Shown piece after piece: positions 16,281 through 24,902 of a stretch of DNA of 44,130 nt. The stretch spans positions 1 to 44,130 of the forward strand of contig SHWP01000028.1 of NCBI GenBank assembly GCA_009693785.1, in the 5' to 3' direction. Positions within the stretch are counted from its first letter, which is position 1. Each line of letters opens with the position of its first letter. The stretch is from Rhodospirillaceae bacterium (GTDB taxonomy: Bacteria > Pseudomonadota > Alphaproteobacteria > Rhodospirillales > Rhodospirillaceae). The notes beneath the pieces were generated by a model. The model was not told the DNA's origin, did no database searches, and saw only the letters and a program-made list of their open reading frames with translations. The position numbers and the translations under genes are program-made.

Positions 16281-17266
16281 GGTTGATTTCCTTCTGCGCG
16301 TTCAGCGGCGCGTAGATTGTCAAAATTAATGGCTAACATGTCGATTTCGGCGTCGGTAAACACATACTCAGCGCAACAAAACTCACAAGTCATTCGCACG
16401 AGTCCGGCGTCAGCAAACGATTTGACTTCTTCGACTGGAAATGAGGCTAAAATACGTCCGCTGCGCTCGCGCGAACAGCGGCACCCGAACGCAATCGGTT
16501 TAGACCGGGTTGCACTCACACCAATGGTGCCAAATAGCCGGTGTAATAACACGAGAGGTGTGAGGGCGGGATCGAGCAGCTCATGGCGCGTCGCAGTTCC
16601 CATCAGAATCACCGCCGTCCGCCAGGCATCTTCGGCTTCATCGCCAGCCAAGATAACATTGCCGCCGACCTCGGGCATACGCTGAATGACCAAAGCTGCT
16701 GCCCTCCATAAACGTTGAGGCGCCAATGGATCGGGCGGGGCGACCGCGATCATGAGCACCGAGGGTAATTGTTCCGATTGATGGAAGTAACGATGCACCG
16801 AGTCCGCGATGCTGCCGCCGGACAGCTCAACGATACCTTGGTAACGCTCTGTATCGACACCCTGATCGACCGTGAAGGCCAAATGACCGTCGCCGAGCAA
16901 GTGGGCTGCCAGGTTTTCTGTGGGTTGGCGCGCCAGAACGGCATTTAATTTTCCAGCGTCGAATTTTGCACAGCCACGCAAGTCGCCCGTCGAGGTTATA
17001 TCGGCGATGAGCGTGTGCACCGGGCCCTTGGCCTGCGCTTGAAGTGTAAAGACGCCCTCGTATTTCAAACCACCGGCCAAGGCCGTCGCAGCCACCGTGG
17101 CTTCGCACAACAGTTGCGAGACCACTTGCGGGTCTTTATGGCGCTCGAGAACAGTGGTGACAGACTGCGTAAGCCTTACCAAGCGGCCGCGAAACGCACC
17201 GCCCGCAAGCACGAAAGGTTGGCAGATGTCGGTCACGGCGCCAGATACGGCGGCTGCCGCATTCAC
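16277..17266 (-). CDS. hslO: Redox-regulated chaperone Hsp33
   Basis: Cytosolic holdase activated by oxidation of a zinc-bound Cys cluster. The C-terminal switch has the pattern C-x-C ... C-x-x-C: C262 and C264 in [12 protein letters not shown] and C294 and C297 in [10 protein letters not shown]. The N-terminal fold contains [12 protein letters not shown] and [13 protein letters not shown] [19 protein letters not shown], and [21 protein letters not shown] start at GTG 17266 because it overlaps the argF stop as GTGA and fits the family N-terminus ([19 protein letters not shown]); the frame remains open to 17326 inside argF. 329 residues. The argF-hslO coupling is common in alphaproteobacteria. 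Confidence 0.93.
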   Translation of the reverse strand: MNAAAAVSGAVTDICQPFVLAGGAFRGRLVRLTQSVTTVLERHKDPQVVSQLLCEATVAATALAGGLKYEGVFTLQAQAKGPVHTLIADITSTGDLRGCAKFDAGKLNAVLARQPTENLAAHLLGDGHLAFTVDQGVDTERYQGIVELSGGSIADSVHRYFHQSEQLPSVLMIAVAPPDPLAPQRLWRAAALVIQRMPEVGGNVILAGDEAEDAWRTAVILMGTATRHELLDPALTPLVLLHRLFGTIGVSATRSKPIAFGCRCSRERSGRILASFPVEEVKSFADAGLVRMTCEFCCAEYVFTDAEIDMLAINFDNLRAAERAEGNQP

Positions 17267-18186
17267 GACATGCACCACACCAAGATTCCCTTCTGCGCGT
17301 GAAGGCGGTTTTCGGCTTCGTCCCATACCGCGGAGCGCGGCCCATCAATCACCGCCGCCGTGACTTCCTCGCCGCGGTGCGCTGGCAGGCAATGCATGAA
17401 CACGGCATCAGGCTTGGCGACGCCCATCAAGGCGTCGTTGACCTGGAACGGCATGAGCAAATTGTGGCGATTGCCTTCTTCATCGCCCATGGACACCCAC
17501 GTGTCGGTAATCAAGCAGTCAGAGCCGCGCGCCGCCGCCACTGGGTCAGTGGTCTCGACAATCTTGGCGCCCTTGGCGCGGGCCTGGGCGATCGCGACGG
17601 GCTTGACGCGCAAGCCCTCAGGACACGCCAGGCGCAATTCAAAGCCAAACAATGCTGCCGCATGGACCCAACTGACCGCCACGTTATTGCCATCGCCGCA
17701 CCAGGTGACGACAGCTTTGTCGATTGGCCCTTTGCGTTCCTCGTAGGTCATGATGTCGGCCATGATCTGGCACGGATGAGAGTCATCCGTCAGTCCATTG
17801 ATCACTGGTACCGTGGCATGTTCGGCCAAATCAGCCAGCTTTTGCCCGGCATGGGTGCGGAACATGATGGCATCGACATAGCGCGATAAGACCCGCGCGG
17901 TGTCGGCGATGGTCTCGCCTCGGCCGATCTGTGTTTCCTGGGGCGACAACACCAGCGCGTTGCCGCCGAGCTGCGTCATGCCCACCTGAAATGACACGCG
18001 CGTGCGCGTGGAGGGTTTTTCGAACACCAAAGCAATCGACTTACCCGCCAAGGGCCTGGGGTTATTGCCCGGCATCTCGCCACGCTTCATGCGTGCACCC
18101 AAGTCAAGGATACGCCGCACCGTGCCTGCATCGAGGCGGTCGAGGTCCAAGAAGTGCTTCGGCGTTGAGGATATGGCGGCGGTCAT
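17263..18186 (-). CDS. argF: Ornithine carbamoyltransferase
   Basis: Forms citrulline from ornithine and carbamoyl phosphate in arginine synthesis. Carbamoyl-phosphate site: [11 protein letters not shown] with STRTR at residues 59-63; ornithine site: [14 protein letters not shown] with C266. The region [17 protein letters not shown] and [12 protein letters not shown] are also family blocks. Length, 307, is typical. The ATG lies 3 bases after the argD stop and the TGA overlaps the hslO start, so argD-argF-hslO is one operon. Confidence 0.96.
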   Translation of the reverse strand: MTAAISSTPKHFLDLDRLDAGTVRRILDLGARMKRGEMPGNNPRPLAGKSIALVFEKPSTRTRVSFQVGMTQLGGNALVLSPQETQIGRGETIADTARVLSRYVDAIMFRTHAGQKLADLAEHATVPVINGLTDDSHPCQIMADIMTYEERKGPIDKAVVTWCGDGNNVAVSWVHAAALFGFELRLACPEGLRVKPVAIAQARAKGAKIVETTDPVAAARGSDCLITDTWVSMGDEEGNRHNLLMPFQVNDALMGVAKPDAVFMHCLPAHRGEEVTAAVIDGPRSAVWDEAENRLHAQKGILVWCMS

Positions 18187-18189
18187 GGT

Positions 18190-19365
18190 TTAGGCCGACA
18201 ACTCAGCGGCAGCTTTGTCGATCATGCCAACAGCGGCATCGATTTCAGCCTCACCAATGATCAGCGGCGGCAACAGCCGAACCACGTTATCGCCGCCAAC
18301 CACGCTCAGCAGCCCATGAGCCATCAGCTTGGCCACGACATCGCCATTGGGAATTTTGCATGTCAGGCCGATCATCAGGCCCTTGCCGCGCACCTGCCCA
18401 AAGACCTTGGGGTACTTGGCCACCACCGGCTGCAATTTCGACCATAACTTCTCGGCAGTCGTGGTGACCTTTTCAAGAAACCCGGGCGCTAACACCACAT
18501 CTAACACCGCGTTGGCCGCCGCCATGGCTAGCGGATTGCCGCCAAAGGTCGAGCCATGGGTGCCTGCGCTCATGAATTTAGCGGCACGCTCGGTGGCCAG
18601 GCACGCCCCCACGGGAAAGCCACCGCCCAAACCTTTAGCCAAGGCAACAATGTCGGGCTTCACCCTGGCCCACTCATGGGCAAAGAGCTTGCCGGTGCGG
18701 CCTAAGCCGCACTGCACTTCATCGAAAATCAAGACCAGGCCGAACTCGTCGGCGACTGTACGCAGCCCGCGCAAATAATCCGCATCGGCAGGCACAATGC
18801 CGCCCTCGCCCTGGATGGGCTCCACCACGATGGCCGCGGTCTGAGGCGTGATGGCCGCGCGCATCTCGTTCATATTGCCAAAGGCCACCTGGTCGAAGCC
18901 TTCGACACGCGGCGCGAAGCCATCGAGATGCTTTTCTTGCCCGCCCGCCGAAATGGTGGCCAGCGTGCGTCCGTGGAACGCACCCCGCGCAGTGATGACG
19001 CGGTACTTGTGCTTGGCACCCTGGGCCTGGTGAAAGCGCCGAGCCGTTTTGATGGCGCACTCCATCGCCTCGGCCCCAGAGTTACAAAAGAACACGGTGT
19101 CGGCGAAAGAATTATCCACCAAGCGCTGGGCCAACTTTTCTTGGCCAGCAATGCGGTAAAGGTTCGAGCAATGCCACAGCTTCTCGGCCTGTGCCTTTAA
19201 CGCCGCGACGAGATGAGGATGGGCATGGCCCAAAGCCGTGACCGCGATGCCCGCCCCAAAGTCGAGAAAGCGTCGGCCGTCGGTAGCGATGAGCCAAGCG
19301 CCCTCGCCCCGGTCGAATACGACGTCGGTTCTCGCATAGGTTGGCATTACAGCGGTAATGGTCAT
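18190..19365 (-). CDS. argD: Acetylornithine aminotransferase
   Basis: Class III PLP aminotransferase that converts N-acetylglutamate semialdehyde to N-acetylornithine; may also serve lysine synthesis. Landmarks: [69 protein letters not shown] (cofactor Asp215) and [15 protein letters not shown] with Schiff-base K244. I prefer ATG 19365 ([17 protein letters not shown]), the usual family start; ATG 19404 would add 13 residues and neither has a strong ribosome site. First gene of argD-argF-hslO-lipoprotein on the minus strand, transcribed away from the terminator at 19473-19502. Confidence 0.94.
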   Translation of the reverse strand: MTITAVMPTYARTDVVFDRGEGAWLIATDGRRFLDFGAGIAVTALGHAHPHLVAALKAQAEKLWHCSNLYRIAGQEKLAQRLVDNSFADTVFFCNSGAEAMECAIKTARRFHQAQGAKHKYRVITARGAFHGRTLATISAGGQEKHLDGFAPRVEGFDQVAFGNMNEMRAAITPQTAAIVVEPIQGEGGIVPADADYLRGLRTVADEFGLVLIFDEVQCGLGRTGKLFAHEWARVKPDIVALAKGLGGGFPVGACLATERAAKFMSAGTHGSTFGGNPLAMAAANAVLDVVLAPGFLEKVTTTAEKLWSKLQPVVAKYPKVFGQVRGKGLMIGLTCKIPNGDVVAKLMAHGLLSVVGGDNVVRLLPPLIIGEAEIDAAVGMIDKAAAELSA

Positions 19366-19472
19366 GACACGATACTCAAACTGCTCCTGCGTTGTTGAAC
19401 TCATCGCGCGGGAATGGGTTGCTGACGGGAAGGCTAAATCACCCAGCCCGGCATAAAGCCGTTACACACGCT

Positions 19473-19502
19473 AAAAAAATTTGGGCGGCCCCAAGACCGC
19501 CC
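19473..19502 (-). terminator. Intrinsic terminator upstream of argD (minus strand)
   Basis: On the minus strand GGGCGG and CCGCCC (19497-19502 and 19483-19488) form a 6-bp stem with an 8-base loop, followed by AAA and seven T (19479-19473). It lies between the exported methyltransferase and argD and would insulate the arginine operon from upstream transcription. Confidence 0.55.
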
Positions 19503-19551
19503 ACGCTACGAATTTATTCAATACGACAAAGTCTGTCGTTGTCAACCTGGC

Positions 19552-19581
19552 AAAGGCCCCTCCCATTCCGGAGGGGCCTTT
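19552..19581 (-). terminator. Terminator of the exported-methyltransferase operon
   Basis: A perfect 12-bp inverted repeat: AAAGGCCCCTCC (19552-19563) and GGAGGGGCCTTT (19570-19581) with a 6-base loop. It begins 16 bases past the stop of the 19598 gene. The stem ends in A3/T3, so it could work in both directions, but only a short U run is available. Confidence 0.65.
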
Positions 19582-19597
19582 GGCGCAGAGGTTGCCG

Positions 19598-20785
19598 TTA
19601 GGCCCGCTTCGTCCCCAAGATATTGGGCCGGTCGCCAGCAAAGCCGCTCTTGGGCCCATCGCTGACTTCAAAGCCGACCTTGGCGAACTCGGTTTTGAAA
19701 TCGACCGTATCGTACTCACGCACCCAGCGCTCGTGGTTCCACCGGTGCGACATCCAGCCGCGTAATTCGCTGTAAGGTCCCTCGGTGCGGCGCATGCCGG
19801 CGGTATTGAAGTCGATGGGGTAATACACGCCGCCGGCGCGCGTGAGTCGGTGCGCCTCGGCGATGATCTTGCGGCTCGCCTCGGCGGTGACTTCATGGTG
19901 AAGGATGTATGAGGTGATGATATCAAAGTGATTGTCGGGGAACTTGGTTTCCTCGGCCAGACGCTGAGCAAAATTCACCTCAGTGCCCATATCCACCGCG
20001 CGCATGTGCCCATAGCGGACCATCGGCGCACCGATATCGATGCCCCACACCTCGGCGTTGGGGAAGCGCTGCTTCAAGGCCACGGAGAGTTGTCCAACGC
20101 CGCAGCCCATGTCGAGAATGCGCCGCACCTTGCCGTCCTTTGGCAGAGGCACGTTACTGGCATACTTCATGTGCAGGTCGTCTTGGTAGTTACGCCCTGA
20201 GTAGAAGTTATTGGTGCCGTAGTGATAGATGTGCCCCGCAAATGGGTCGCCGACATACCCGCCCGGCTGAATGTGAATTTCATGCTTGGTGTACTCGGGG
20301 ATCACCATGTCGGGGTTCAGTTCCAGCGTGCCCGGCCCCGATTTATCGGCGACCTCCATCTCGGCCATGTAGGCATCGTAGTTGCCATGGAACTCGCGCC
20401 TGAGATTTTTCCACATCAGCAACTGCGCATGCAGCCAGGCGTGGTTGCGCGTGGCGATGACGGGGTCCTCGGCGTAAATCTTGGCGGCCTCGGCCACCGG
20501 CATATTTGCCTTGGGGTCGATACCCTTCTCCTTGGTGATGGCCACATAACGTTCCTCCGCGGCCTTGGAGAGTTTGGTGTTCACCCAAAAACGAAAGCTG
20601 GTGAGGAATTCATCGTTAGCTTCCAAGGCGAGCGTCGGAAGGCGTTCCAAACGGCCGGTGGAGCCGCGTGGCTCCACATCGTTGGAGGGAAGTTTGGCTT
20701 CGGCAGAGCGTGATCCGATGGTGGATTTGGCGACGGCGGCCACGGCAGCGGCGGCGCCAAACAGGGAGCGGCGGTCAAAATGCAT
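19598..20785 (-). CDS. SAM-dependent methyltransferase with a Tat-type signal peptide
   Basis: A 395-residue protein with an N-terminal twin-arginine pattern (FDRRSLFGAAAAVAAVA, R5-R6) and a likely Ala-x-Ala cleavage after AEA (residue 30). A helical region of about 180 residues follows, then a class I methyltransferase core: motif I RRILDMGCGVGQLS (about 221-234), motif II WGIDIGAP (D250), and DIITSYILHHE, EAHRLTRAGGVYYPIDF. A strong AAGGAG precedes ATG 20785. Methyltransferases are normally cytoplasmic because SAM is, so export is unexpected: the signal may be a membrane anchor, a carrier on a protein with another activity, or a mis-start (no good alternative is seen). It is the downstream gene of a pair with 20810-21145. 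The substrate is unknown. Confidence 0.82.
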   Translation of the reverse strand: MHFDRRSLFGAAAAVAAVAKSTIGSRSAEAKLPSNDVEPRGSTGRLERLPTLALEANDEFLTSFRFWVNTKLSKAAEERYVAITKEKGIDPKANMPVAEAAKIYAEDPVIATRNHAWLHAQLLMWKNLRREFHGNYDAYMAEMEVADKSGPGTLELNPDMVIPEYTKHEIHIQPGGYVGDPFAGHIYHYGTNNFYSGRNYQDDLHMKYASNVPLPKDGKVRRILDMGCGVGQLSVALKQRFPNAEVWGIDIGAPMVRYGHMRAVDMGTEVNFAQRLAEETKFPDNHFDIITSYILHHEVTAEASRKIIAEAHRLTRAGGVYYPIDFNTAGMRRTEGPYSELRGWMSHRWNHERWVREYDTVDFKTEFAKVGFEVSDGPKSGFAGDRPNILGTKRA

Positions 20786-20809
20786 GGTGATTCTCCTTTT
20801 CCCCGTTGC

Positions 20810-21145
20810 CTACTTATTTTTCCAAGTGGACGAGGTCGTGAACTCGGTCGAGTCATTGGCGAACTGGCCATAGATGCGCTCAACCATCACCTCACGTTCT
20901 TTCCTCCACGCCGCTTCGTCGTCGACCGAAGGCACAAATTGCTCGACCATGTCCTTGGTGATGCCTTTTTGCGCGAGAAGTTTTTCCAGCACCAAGCGCT
21001 GGCGGCGCTCGGTCCAAATCTCGGCGCCAATGGCGATCAGCGCCGTCATCATGTTGTCGAAGAGCGGATGGCCCATGAACGACACCTTCTCAATGTCGGC
21101 CTTGATCGCCTCCGTGGTAAATTCAGCGCGTGTTGACGTGGCCAT
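20810..21145 (-). CDS. Small hypothetical protein, partner of the exported methyltransferase
   Basis: A 111-residue soluble, mainly helical protein: FTTEAIKADIEKVSFMGHPLFDNMMTALIAIGAEIWTERRQRLVLEKLLAQKG, then a helix-rich tail ending SSTWKNK. GAGGAGGGAGGG precedes ATG 21145. There is no signal peptide or Cys. The arrangement, 24 bases ahead of the Tat methyltransferase, implies co-expression. I do not recognise a family; the motif HPLFDNMMTALIAIGAEIW looks like a candidate conserved block for a search. Confidence 0.72.
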   Translation of the reverse strand: MATSTRAEFTTEAIKADIEKVSFMGHPLFDNMMTALIAIGAEIWTERRQRLVLEKLLAQKGITKDMVEQFVPSVDDEAAWRKEREVMVERIYGQFANDSTEFTTSSTWKNK

Positions 21146-21248
21146 AGGGCCCTCCCTCCTCAGAATTCAAGAAGACAATATTGCGCCTGCTGGCGTGGCG
21201 CGATCAAGGGCGGAAAAGGGGCGTCGGGTGTTTGGTTGCAGCGCAGCA

Positions 21249-21265
21249 GCGGCGTATACCGCCGC
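21249..21265. promoter_or_regulatory. GC-rich inverted repeat, possible operator
   Basis: GCGGCG (21249-21254) and CGCCGC (21260-21265) form a dyad around TATAC. It lies about 105 bases upstream of the minus-strand operon starting at 21145, so it could bind a regulator of that operon. No bound protein can be named. Confidence 0.3.
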
Positions 21266-21338
21266 AGAATACTTCAACTCTTAGGCTATATTCGCATGAA
21301 TTGTATAATAATAAAATTCTATCTTAAGTAGAAATATC

Positions 21339-21392
21339 CCTGTTAATTCACCTGCATTAACAGGCCAGCGCTCGACGGCCACCAGGCCGTTT
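21339..21392 (-). terminator. Two stem-loops between the ABC permease and the methyltransferase operon
   Basis: CCTGTTAAT (21339-21347) and ATTAACAGG (21356-21364) make a perfect 9-bp stem with an 8-base loop; ACGGCC (21375-21380) and GGCCGT (21385-21390) make a second stem with a 4-base loop. They lie just downstream of the permease stop on the minus strand, so termination of that gene is the simplest reading, though no long U run follows. On the plus strand TATAAT at 21304-21309 precedes both, so a small plus-strand RNA is an alternative. The rest of the 298-base gap (21146-21443) is AT-rich near 21290-21340 and otherwise unremarkable. Confidence 0.4.
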
Positions 21393-21443
21393 CTGGACCC
21401 ACCCCGCCGTGCTTAATTTCCCGCCTTGCGCGTGATTTGCCGA

Positions 21444-22274
21444 TCAGGCCTTCAGCTTATATCCGCGCTTGATCATCTGGTAGGTCAAGACGAACAACGC
21501 GAGGTTCAAGGCCGTCAAGACCACCACACCCAGCAGCGGCTGACTGGGTTGCTGACCCAAGAAGCCGTAACGGAACCCATCGATATTGTAGAAGAACGGA
21601 TTGTAGTGGGCGATGAACTGCGCCCACTCGGGCAGACGGTCGATGGTATAGAATGTGCCCGACAAAAACGTCAGCGGCGTGACGACAAAATTGGTAACTG
21701 CGGCCATATGGTCGAATTTATCAGCCCAGATTGCGCCGATGACTCCCATCGCTGACATGAACAACGAGCCAGCCAGGCCATGAAACAGGATCAGCCAAAT
21801 ATTGTGAAAATGCAGTTCCACAAATAACCCCATCACCGCCACACAGGTGATGCCGACAATAACGCCGCGCGTCGCACCGCCCATGATCCAGGCGATGGTC
21901 AACTCCAACGCGCTCAGGGGCGGCATCAGCACGTCGACGATGTTGCCCTGAACCTTGGCAACCAAAATGGATGATGAGGTATTGGCGAAGGCATTCTGAA
22001 TCATCGTCATGATGACCAGACCAGGCACCAGGAATTCCGCGAAATGATATCCGCCGACCATCACATTGGCGCGGCCGAAAGCAAACACCATGACCAGCAA
22101 AAACATGAGGCTGGTAATAACAGGGGCTGCGACGGTTTGAACAATAACTTTCCAGAACCGGCGCACCTCTTTCATGTACAATTCCCACAGACCGCGCCAA
22201 TTAACGCGGCCGATGGTGCGGGGCAGCGGCACGGAAAAAACCGCGCCAGAAGGAGTGGCAGGTGTGTCAGTCAT
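21444..22274 (-). CDS. ABC-2 type transporter permease
   Basis: A 276-residue membrane protein of the ABC-2 permease family (YadH-like). About six hydrophobic segments are visible, starting VIVQTVAAPVITSLMFLLVM, with the family block EFLVPGLVIMTMIQNAFANTSSSILVAKVQGNIVDVLMPPLS and FVVTPLTFLSGTFYTIDRLPEWAQFIAHYNPFFYNIDGFRYGFLG. The start is ATG 22274 (MTDTPATPS); an upstream in-frame GTG at 22286 is less likely. The matching ATP-binding subunit is not in the window, so it is either elsewhere or the partner is unlinked. Divergent from recX, 49 bases apart. Confidence 0.9.
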   Translation of the reverse strand: MTDTPATPSGAVFSVPLPRTIGRVNWRGLWELYMKEVRRFWKVIVQTVAAPVITSLMFLLVMVFAFGRANVMVGGYHFAEFLVPGLVIMTMIQNAFANTSSSILVAKVQGNIVDVLMPPLSALELTIAWIMGGATRGVIVGITCVAVMGLFVELHFHNIWLILFHGLAGSLFMSAMGVIGAIWADKFDHMAAVTNFVVTPLTFLSGTFYTIDRLPEWAQFIAHYNPFFYNIDGFRYGFLGQQPSQPLLGVVVLTALNLALFVLTYQMIKRGYKLKA

Positions 22275-22323
22275 CGATATTCTCACGTTTGAACGGCTAG
22301 CGGTTTAGGCTGGCGGGCTATTG

Positions 22324-22871
22324 ATGGCAAGACCTGACCTCGTTAAGGGCCCGCCAAAACGCCCCACCAAACTGCCGACCAAACGGCGGCTGGCCAACAT
22401 TGCTGCGTTTTATCTCAAGCGGTTTTCATCGAGTGCGGCGAACCTCCGCCAAGTGCTGCGCAGGCGGGTTCTGAAGATGACCAAAGACCAGCCAGATCTC
22501 CGCCCCGAGGCGTTTGCGGCTATCGATGCCGTGGTTGCCGATATGGTCGGCCGTGGCCACATCGATGACGCCCGTTACGCAGCCGCCAAGGTGCGTCATG
22601 ACCAGGTATTGAAAAAAACTCGTGCCAAAACCACGGCAAACTCCGCGCCAAGGGCGTGGCGCCAGCCACGATCAAACGCGCCCTTGATGAAGAATCGAGT
22701 GCCGATGCTGATTTCGACGCAGGCATGGCCATTGCCCGTCGGCGCCGTTTGGGACCGTTCCGCACAAGCGAACGCACTCGCGACACCGACCGGCGCGACA
22801 TGGGCGTTCTTGCCCGCGCTGGGCTTGATTTTGCAACCGCCAAGCGCGTTATGGCCTGGAGCGAGGAGTGA
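22324..22871 (+). pseudogene. recX: recX with a single-base frameshift
   Basis: RecX limits RecA filament growth. Residues 1 to about 96 read in the first frame (RLANIAAFYLKRFSSSAANLRQVLRRRV ... AAIDAVVADMVGRGHIDDARYAAAKV), which matches RecX helices 1-2. The rest, KLRAKGVAPATIKRALDEE and AIARRRRLGPFR ... RRDMGVLARAGLDFATAKRV, is in the next frame and ends at the TGA 22869-22871. The frames rejoin if one A is added to the seven-A run at 22612-22618. So the gene appears as two pieces, but only one base is missing in a homopolymer, which may be a sequencing error. The stop overlaps the GTG of the MFS gene (GTGA). Confidence 0.85.
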
Positions 22872-24442
22872 GCGCCCCGCCCACATCCAGCGCCGCTGCG
22901 GGCTGGCGTGCATGGCTGGGCTTTACCGCCATGACGGTGGGGATGTTCTTCGCGATCCTCGATATCCAGATCGTTGCCAGTTCATTAGTCGACATCCAGT
23001 TCGCCTTGAATATTCCTTCCAATCAGCTCAGCTATATCCAAACCACATATTTGATCGCTGAAGTCATCGCCATTGCACTCAGCGGTTGGCTCACACGCGT
23101 CATGTCGACACGTTGGCTGTTCGTGGCCGCCATGACTGGGTTTGTTGTTGCGAGCGTTGGCTGTGCTGCGTCGCAAAGCTACATGGTGCTGTTCGGGTTC
23201 CGCTTCATCCAAGGTCTATTTGGCGGCGCAATCATCCCGCTAGTATTCACAGCAGCTTTCGTACTGTTCCCACCGCGTCGACAGCCCTTGGCCACCGTCA
23301 TTGGCGGCGGGTTTGCCATGCTCGCACCCACCGTGGGGCCGTACATCGGCGGCTGGCTCACAGAAACCTTGTCATGGCATTGGTTGTTCTTGATCAATCT
23401 TGGACCGGGGCTGGCTGTGGCCGCGCTTGCCGCATTGTTGATCCATATCGATGAGCCTGACTGGCCACATGGCCGCACACTCGATTGGCCAACATTGGGC
23501 TTGGTGTCGGTTTTTCTTGGCAGCCTAGAACTGACGTTAAAAGAAGCACCTCATTGGGGGTGGAGTGCGCCGCGTTCTATTGGGCTGGTGTTGCTGTGTT
23601 TCGTCACCGGAGTTCTCGCGCTACGCCGCTGCCTCGGACAAACAAACGCTTTGGTCGAGATCGGCGTTTTCCGTGATCGCACCTTTGCCATTGGCGCGCG
23701 CTATAGTTTTGTCCTCGGCATGGCGCTGTTTGGCATGGTTTACCTGCTGCCGTTGTTCTTGGGCCTTGTGCGCGGCCTCGGGCCGATTGAGATCGGCACG
23801 ATCATGATAGTGACGGGCGGCGCACAGCTATTGATTGCGCCGCTCGCGACCTATGCCGAAACGCGCGTCGATGCGCGGGCCATGACGTTATTGGGCTACG
23901 GGCTGTTCGCCGCAGGTCTATTCGCAAATGCCGTAGCCACACCCGCCTGGGATTTCGACCAACTATTCTGGCCGCAAGTTTTACGCGGCGCGGCGGTCAT
24001 GATTTGCTTGCTGCCGGTCACACGACTGGCTTTGGGTCAATTACCGCCACAGCAAATCGCGCAAGGCTCGGCCGTGTTCAATCTCATGCGCAATATCGGT
24101 GGCGCCGTAGGGCTGGCATTGATCGATACCGTGATCGAGAACCGCCCCGCTCATCACGTGGACCACATCATCGAACGGTTGCAGGTTGGCGACCGTGAGA
24201 TGGCTAGCTTCGTTGGATTACCCCTTGAGCGTTTCACCGGACAGCCGCTTGGCCCGATTGACGCAACGATGCAAGAATTCGCCCGGCCTTTGGTCGAGAA
24301 AGCCGCCGCCGTGATGAGTTTCAACGAAGCTTGGATCATGCTGGCGGTGTTGGTGGCCGTATCGCTGCTCGCCTTACCGTTAATGAAGAAACCGCCTACG
24401 GCGAGCCTTGCCGTGGCGCCAAAGCCGCATTCTCTGTCGTGA
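22868..24442 (+). CDS. MFS drug transporter, DHA2/EmrB family
   Basis: Inner-membrane proton-driven exporter of about 14 membrane spans, 524 residues, starting at GTG 22868 (overlap with the recX stop) with a GAGCGAGGA ribosome site. Family features: FFAILDIQIVASSLVDIQ in span 1, SYIQTTYLIAEVIAIALSGWLTRVMSTRWLF, then FIQGLFGGAIIPLVF and GPYIGGWLTETLSWHWLFLINLGPG (EmrB motif C region). No adaptor (EmrA) gene is adjacent. Substrate not predictable. Its last 47 bases overlap the convergent ICMT-like gene. Confidence 0.92.
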   Translation: MSAPPTSSAAAGWRAWLGFTAMTVGMFFAILDIQIVASSLVDIQFALNIPSNQLSYIQTTYLIAEVIAIALSGWLTRVMSTRWLFVAAMTGFVVASVGCAASQSYMVLFGFRFIQGLFGGAIIPLVFTAAFVLFPPRRQPLATVIGGGFAMLAPTVGPYIGGWLTETLSWHWLFLINLGPGLAVAALAALLIHIDEPDWPHGRTLDWPTLGLVSVFLGSLELTLKEAPHWGWSAPRSIGLVLLCFVTGVLALRRCLGQTNALVEIGVFRDRTFAIGARYSFVLGMALFGMVYLLPLFLGLVRGLGPIEIGTIMIVTGGAQLLIAPLATYAETRVDARAMTLLGYGLFAAGLFANAVATPAWDFDQLFWPQVLRGAAVMICLLPVTRLALGQLPPQQIAQGSAVFNLMRNIGGAVGLALIDTVIENRPAHHVDHIIERLQVGDREMASFVGLPLERFTGQPLGPIDATMQEFARPLVEKAAAVMSFNEAWIMLAVLVAVSLLALPLMKKPPTASLAVAPKPHSLS

Positions 24443-24902
24443 TCCGCACCCATAGCATTGCGGCATTCAGCAGCGAAAAGACGACCGCCACCGGCCATGC
24501 GCTAATCACCAGCGGCAAAATCGCAATTTCAAGCACCACAATCACGTAATTCGGATGACGGAGATATTTATACGGCCCGCGCCGGACCAAGGGCGCATTG
24601 GGAACTGTGATAATTCGAGTGGTCCAGAAACGGCCCAGCGACGCCATCACCCAGACGCGGGGCAACTGAATCGCTACGTACACGAGCAGCCAGGTCAGAT
24701 TGATCGGAGCAGGATAAAATCCATTCCAAGTAAACAACGCAGCCAGCCAGCCGGTGTGAACCGCGACTATCAGTGGGTAGTGGCCAGCGCCTATTTCGTG
24801 CGCTCCCGCAGCCAAAAGGCGTGTGGTGTTATAGTGAGAGAGAACGAGCTCGCCCAACCGTTCAGCAGCAACCAATAACAACACAATCAGCGCGGCAGTC
24901 AT
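24396..24902 (-). CDS. Isoprenylcysteine carboxyl methyltransferase-like membrane enzyme
   Basis: A 168-residue membrane protein of the ICMT/PEMT-like family with about four to five hydrophobic segments. The signature is the SAM-binding block RRGPYKYLRHPNYVIVVLEI (about residues 104-123). Start ATG 24902 overlaps the stop of the type III polyketide synthase gene (ATGA), so it is its partner. Family members next to type III PKS genes in other bacteria (for example the bpsA-bpsB pair of Bacillus) O-methylate alkylpyrones or alkylresorcinols; this role is inferred here from context. The product would be a methylated alkylpyrone or similar membrane phenolic lipid. Confidence 0.87.
   Translation of the reverse strand: MTAALIVLLLVAAERLGELVLSHYNTTRLLAAGAHEIGAGHYPLIVAVHTGWLAALFTWNGFYPAPINLTWLLVYVAIQLPRVWVMASLGRFWTTRIITVPNAPLVRRGPYKYLRHPNYVIVVLEIAILPLVISAWPVAVVFSLLNAAMLWVRITTENAALAPRQGSP

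Noticed and set aside
21304..21309. TATAAT as a strong promoter for a protein gene
   Set aside because: No plus-strand gene follows before 22324 and the -35 is poor; kept only as part of the small-RNA alternative.
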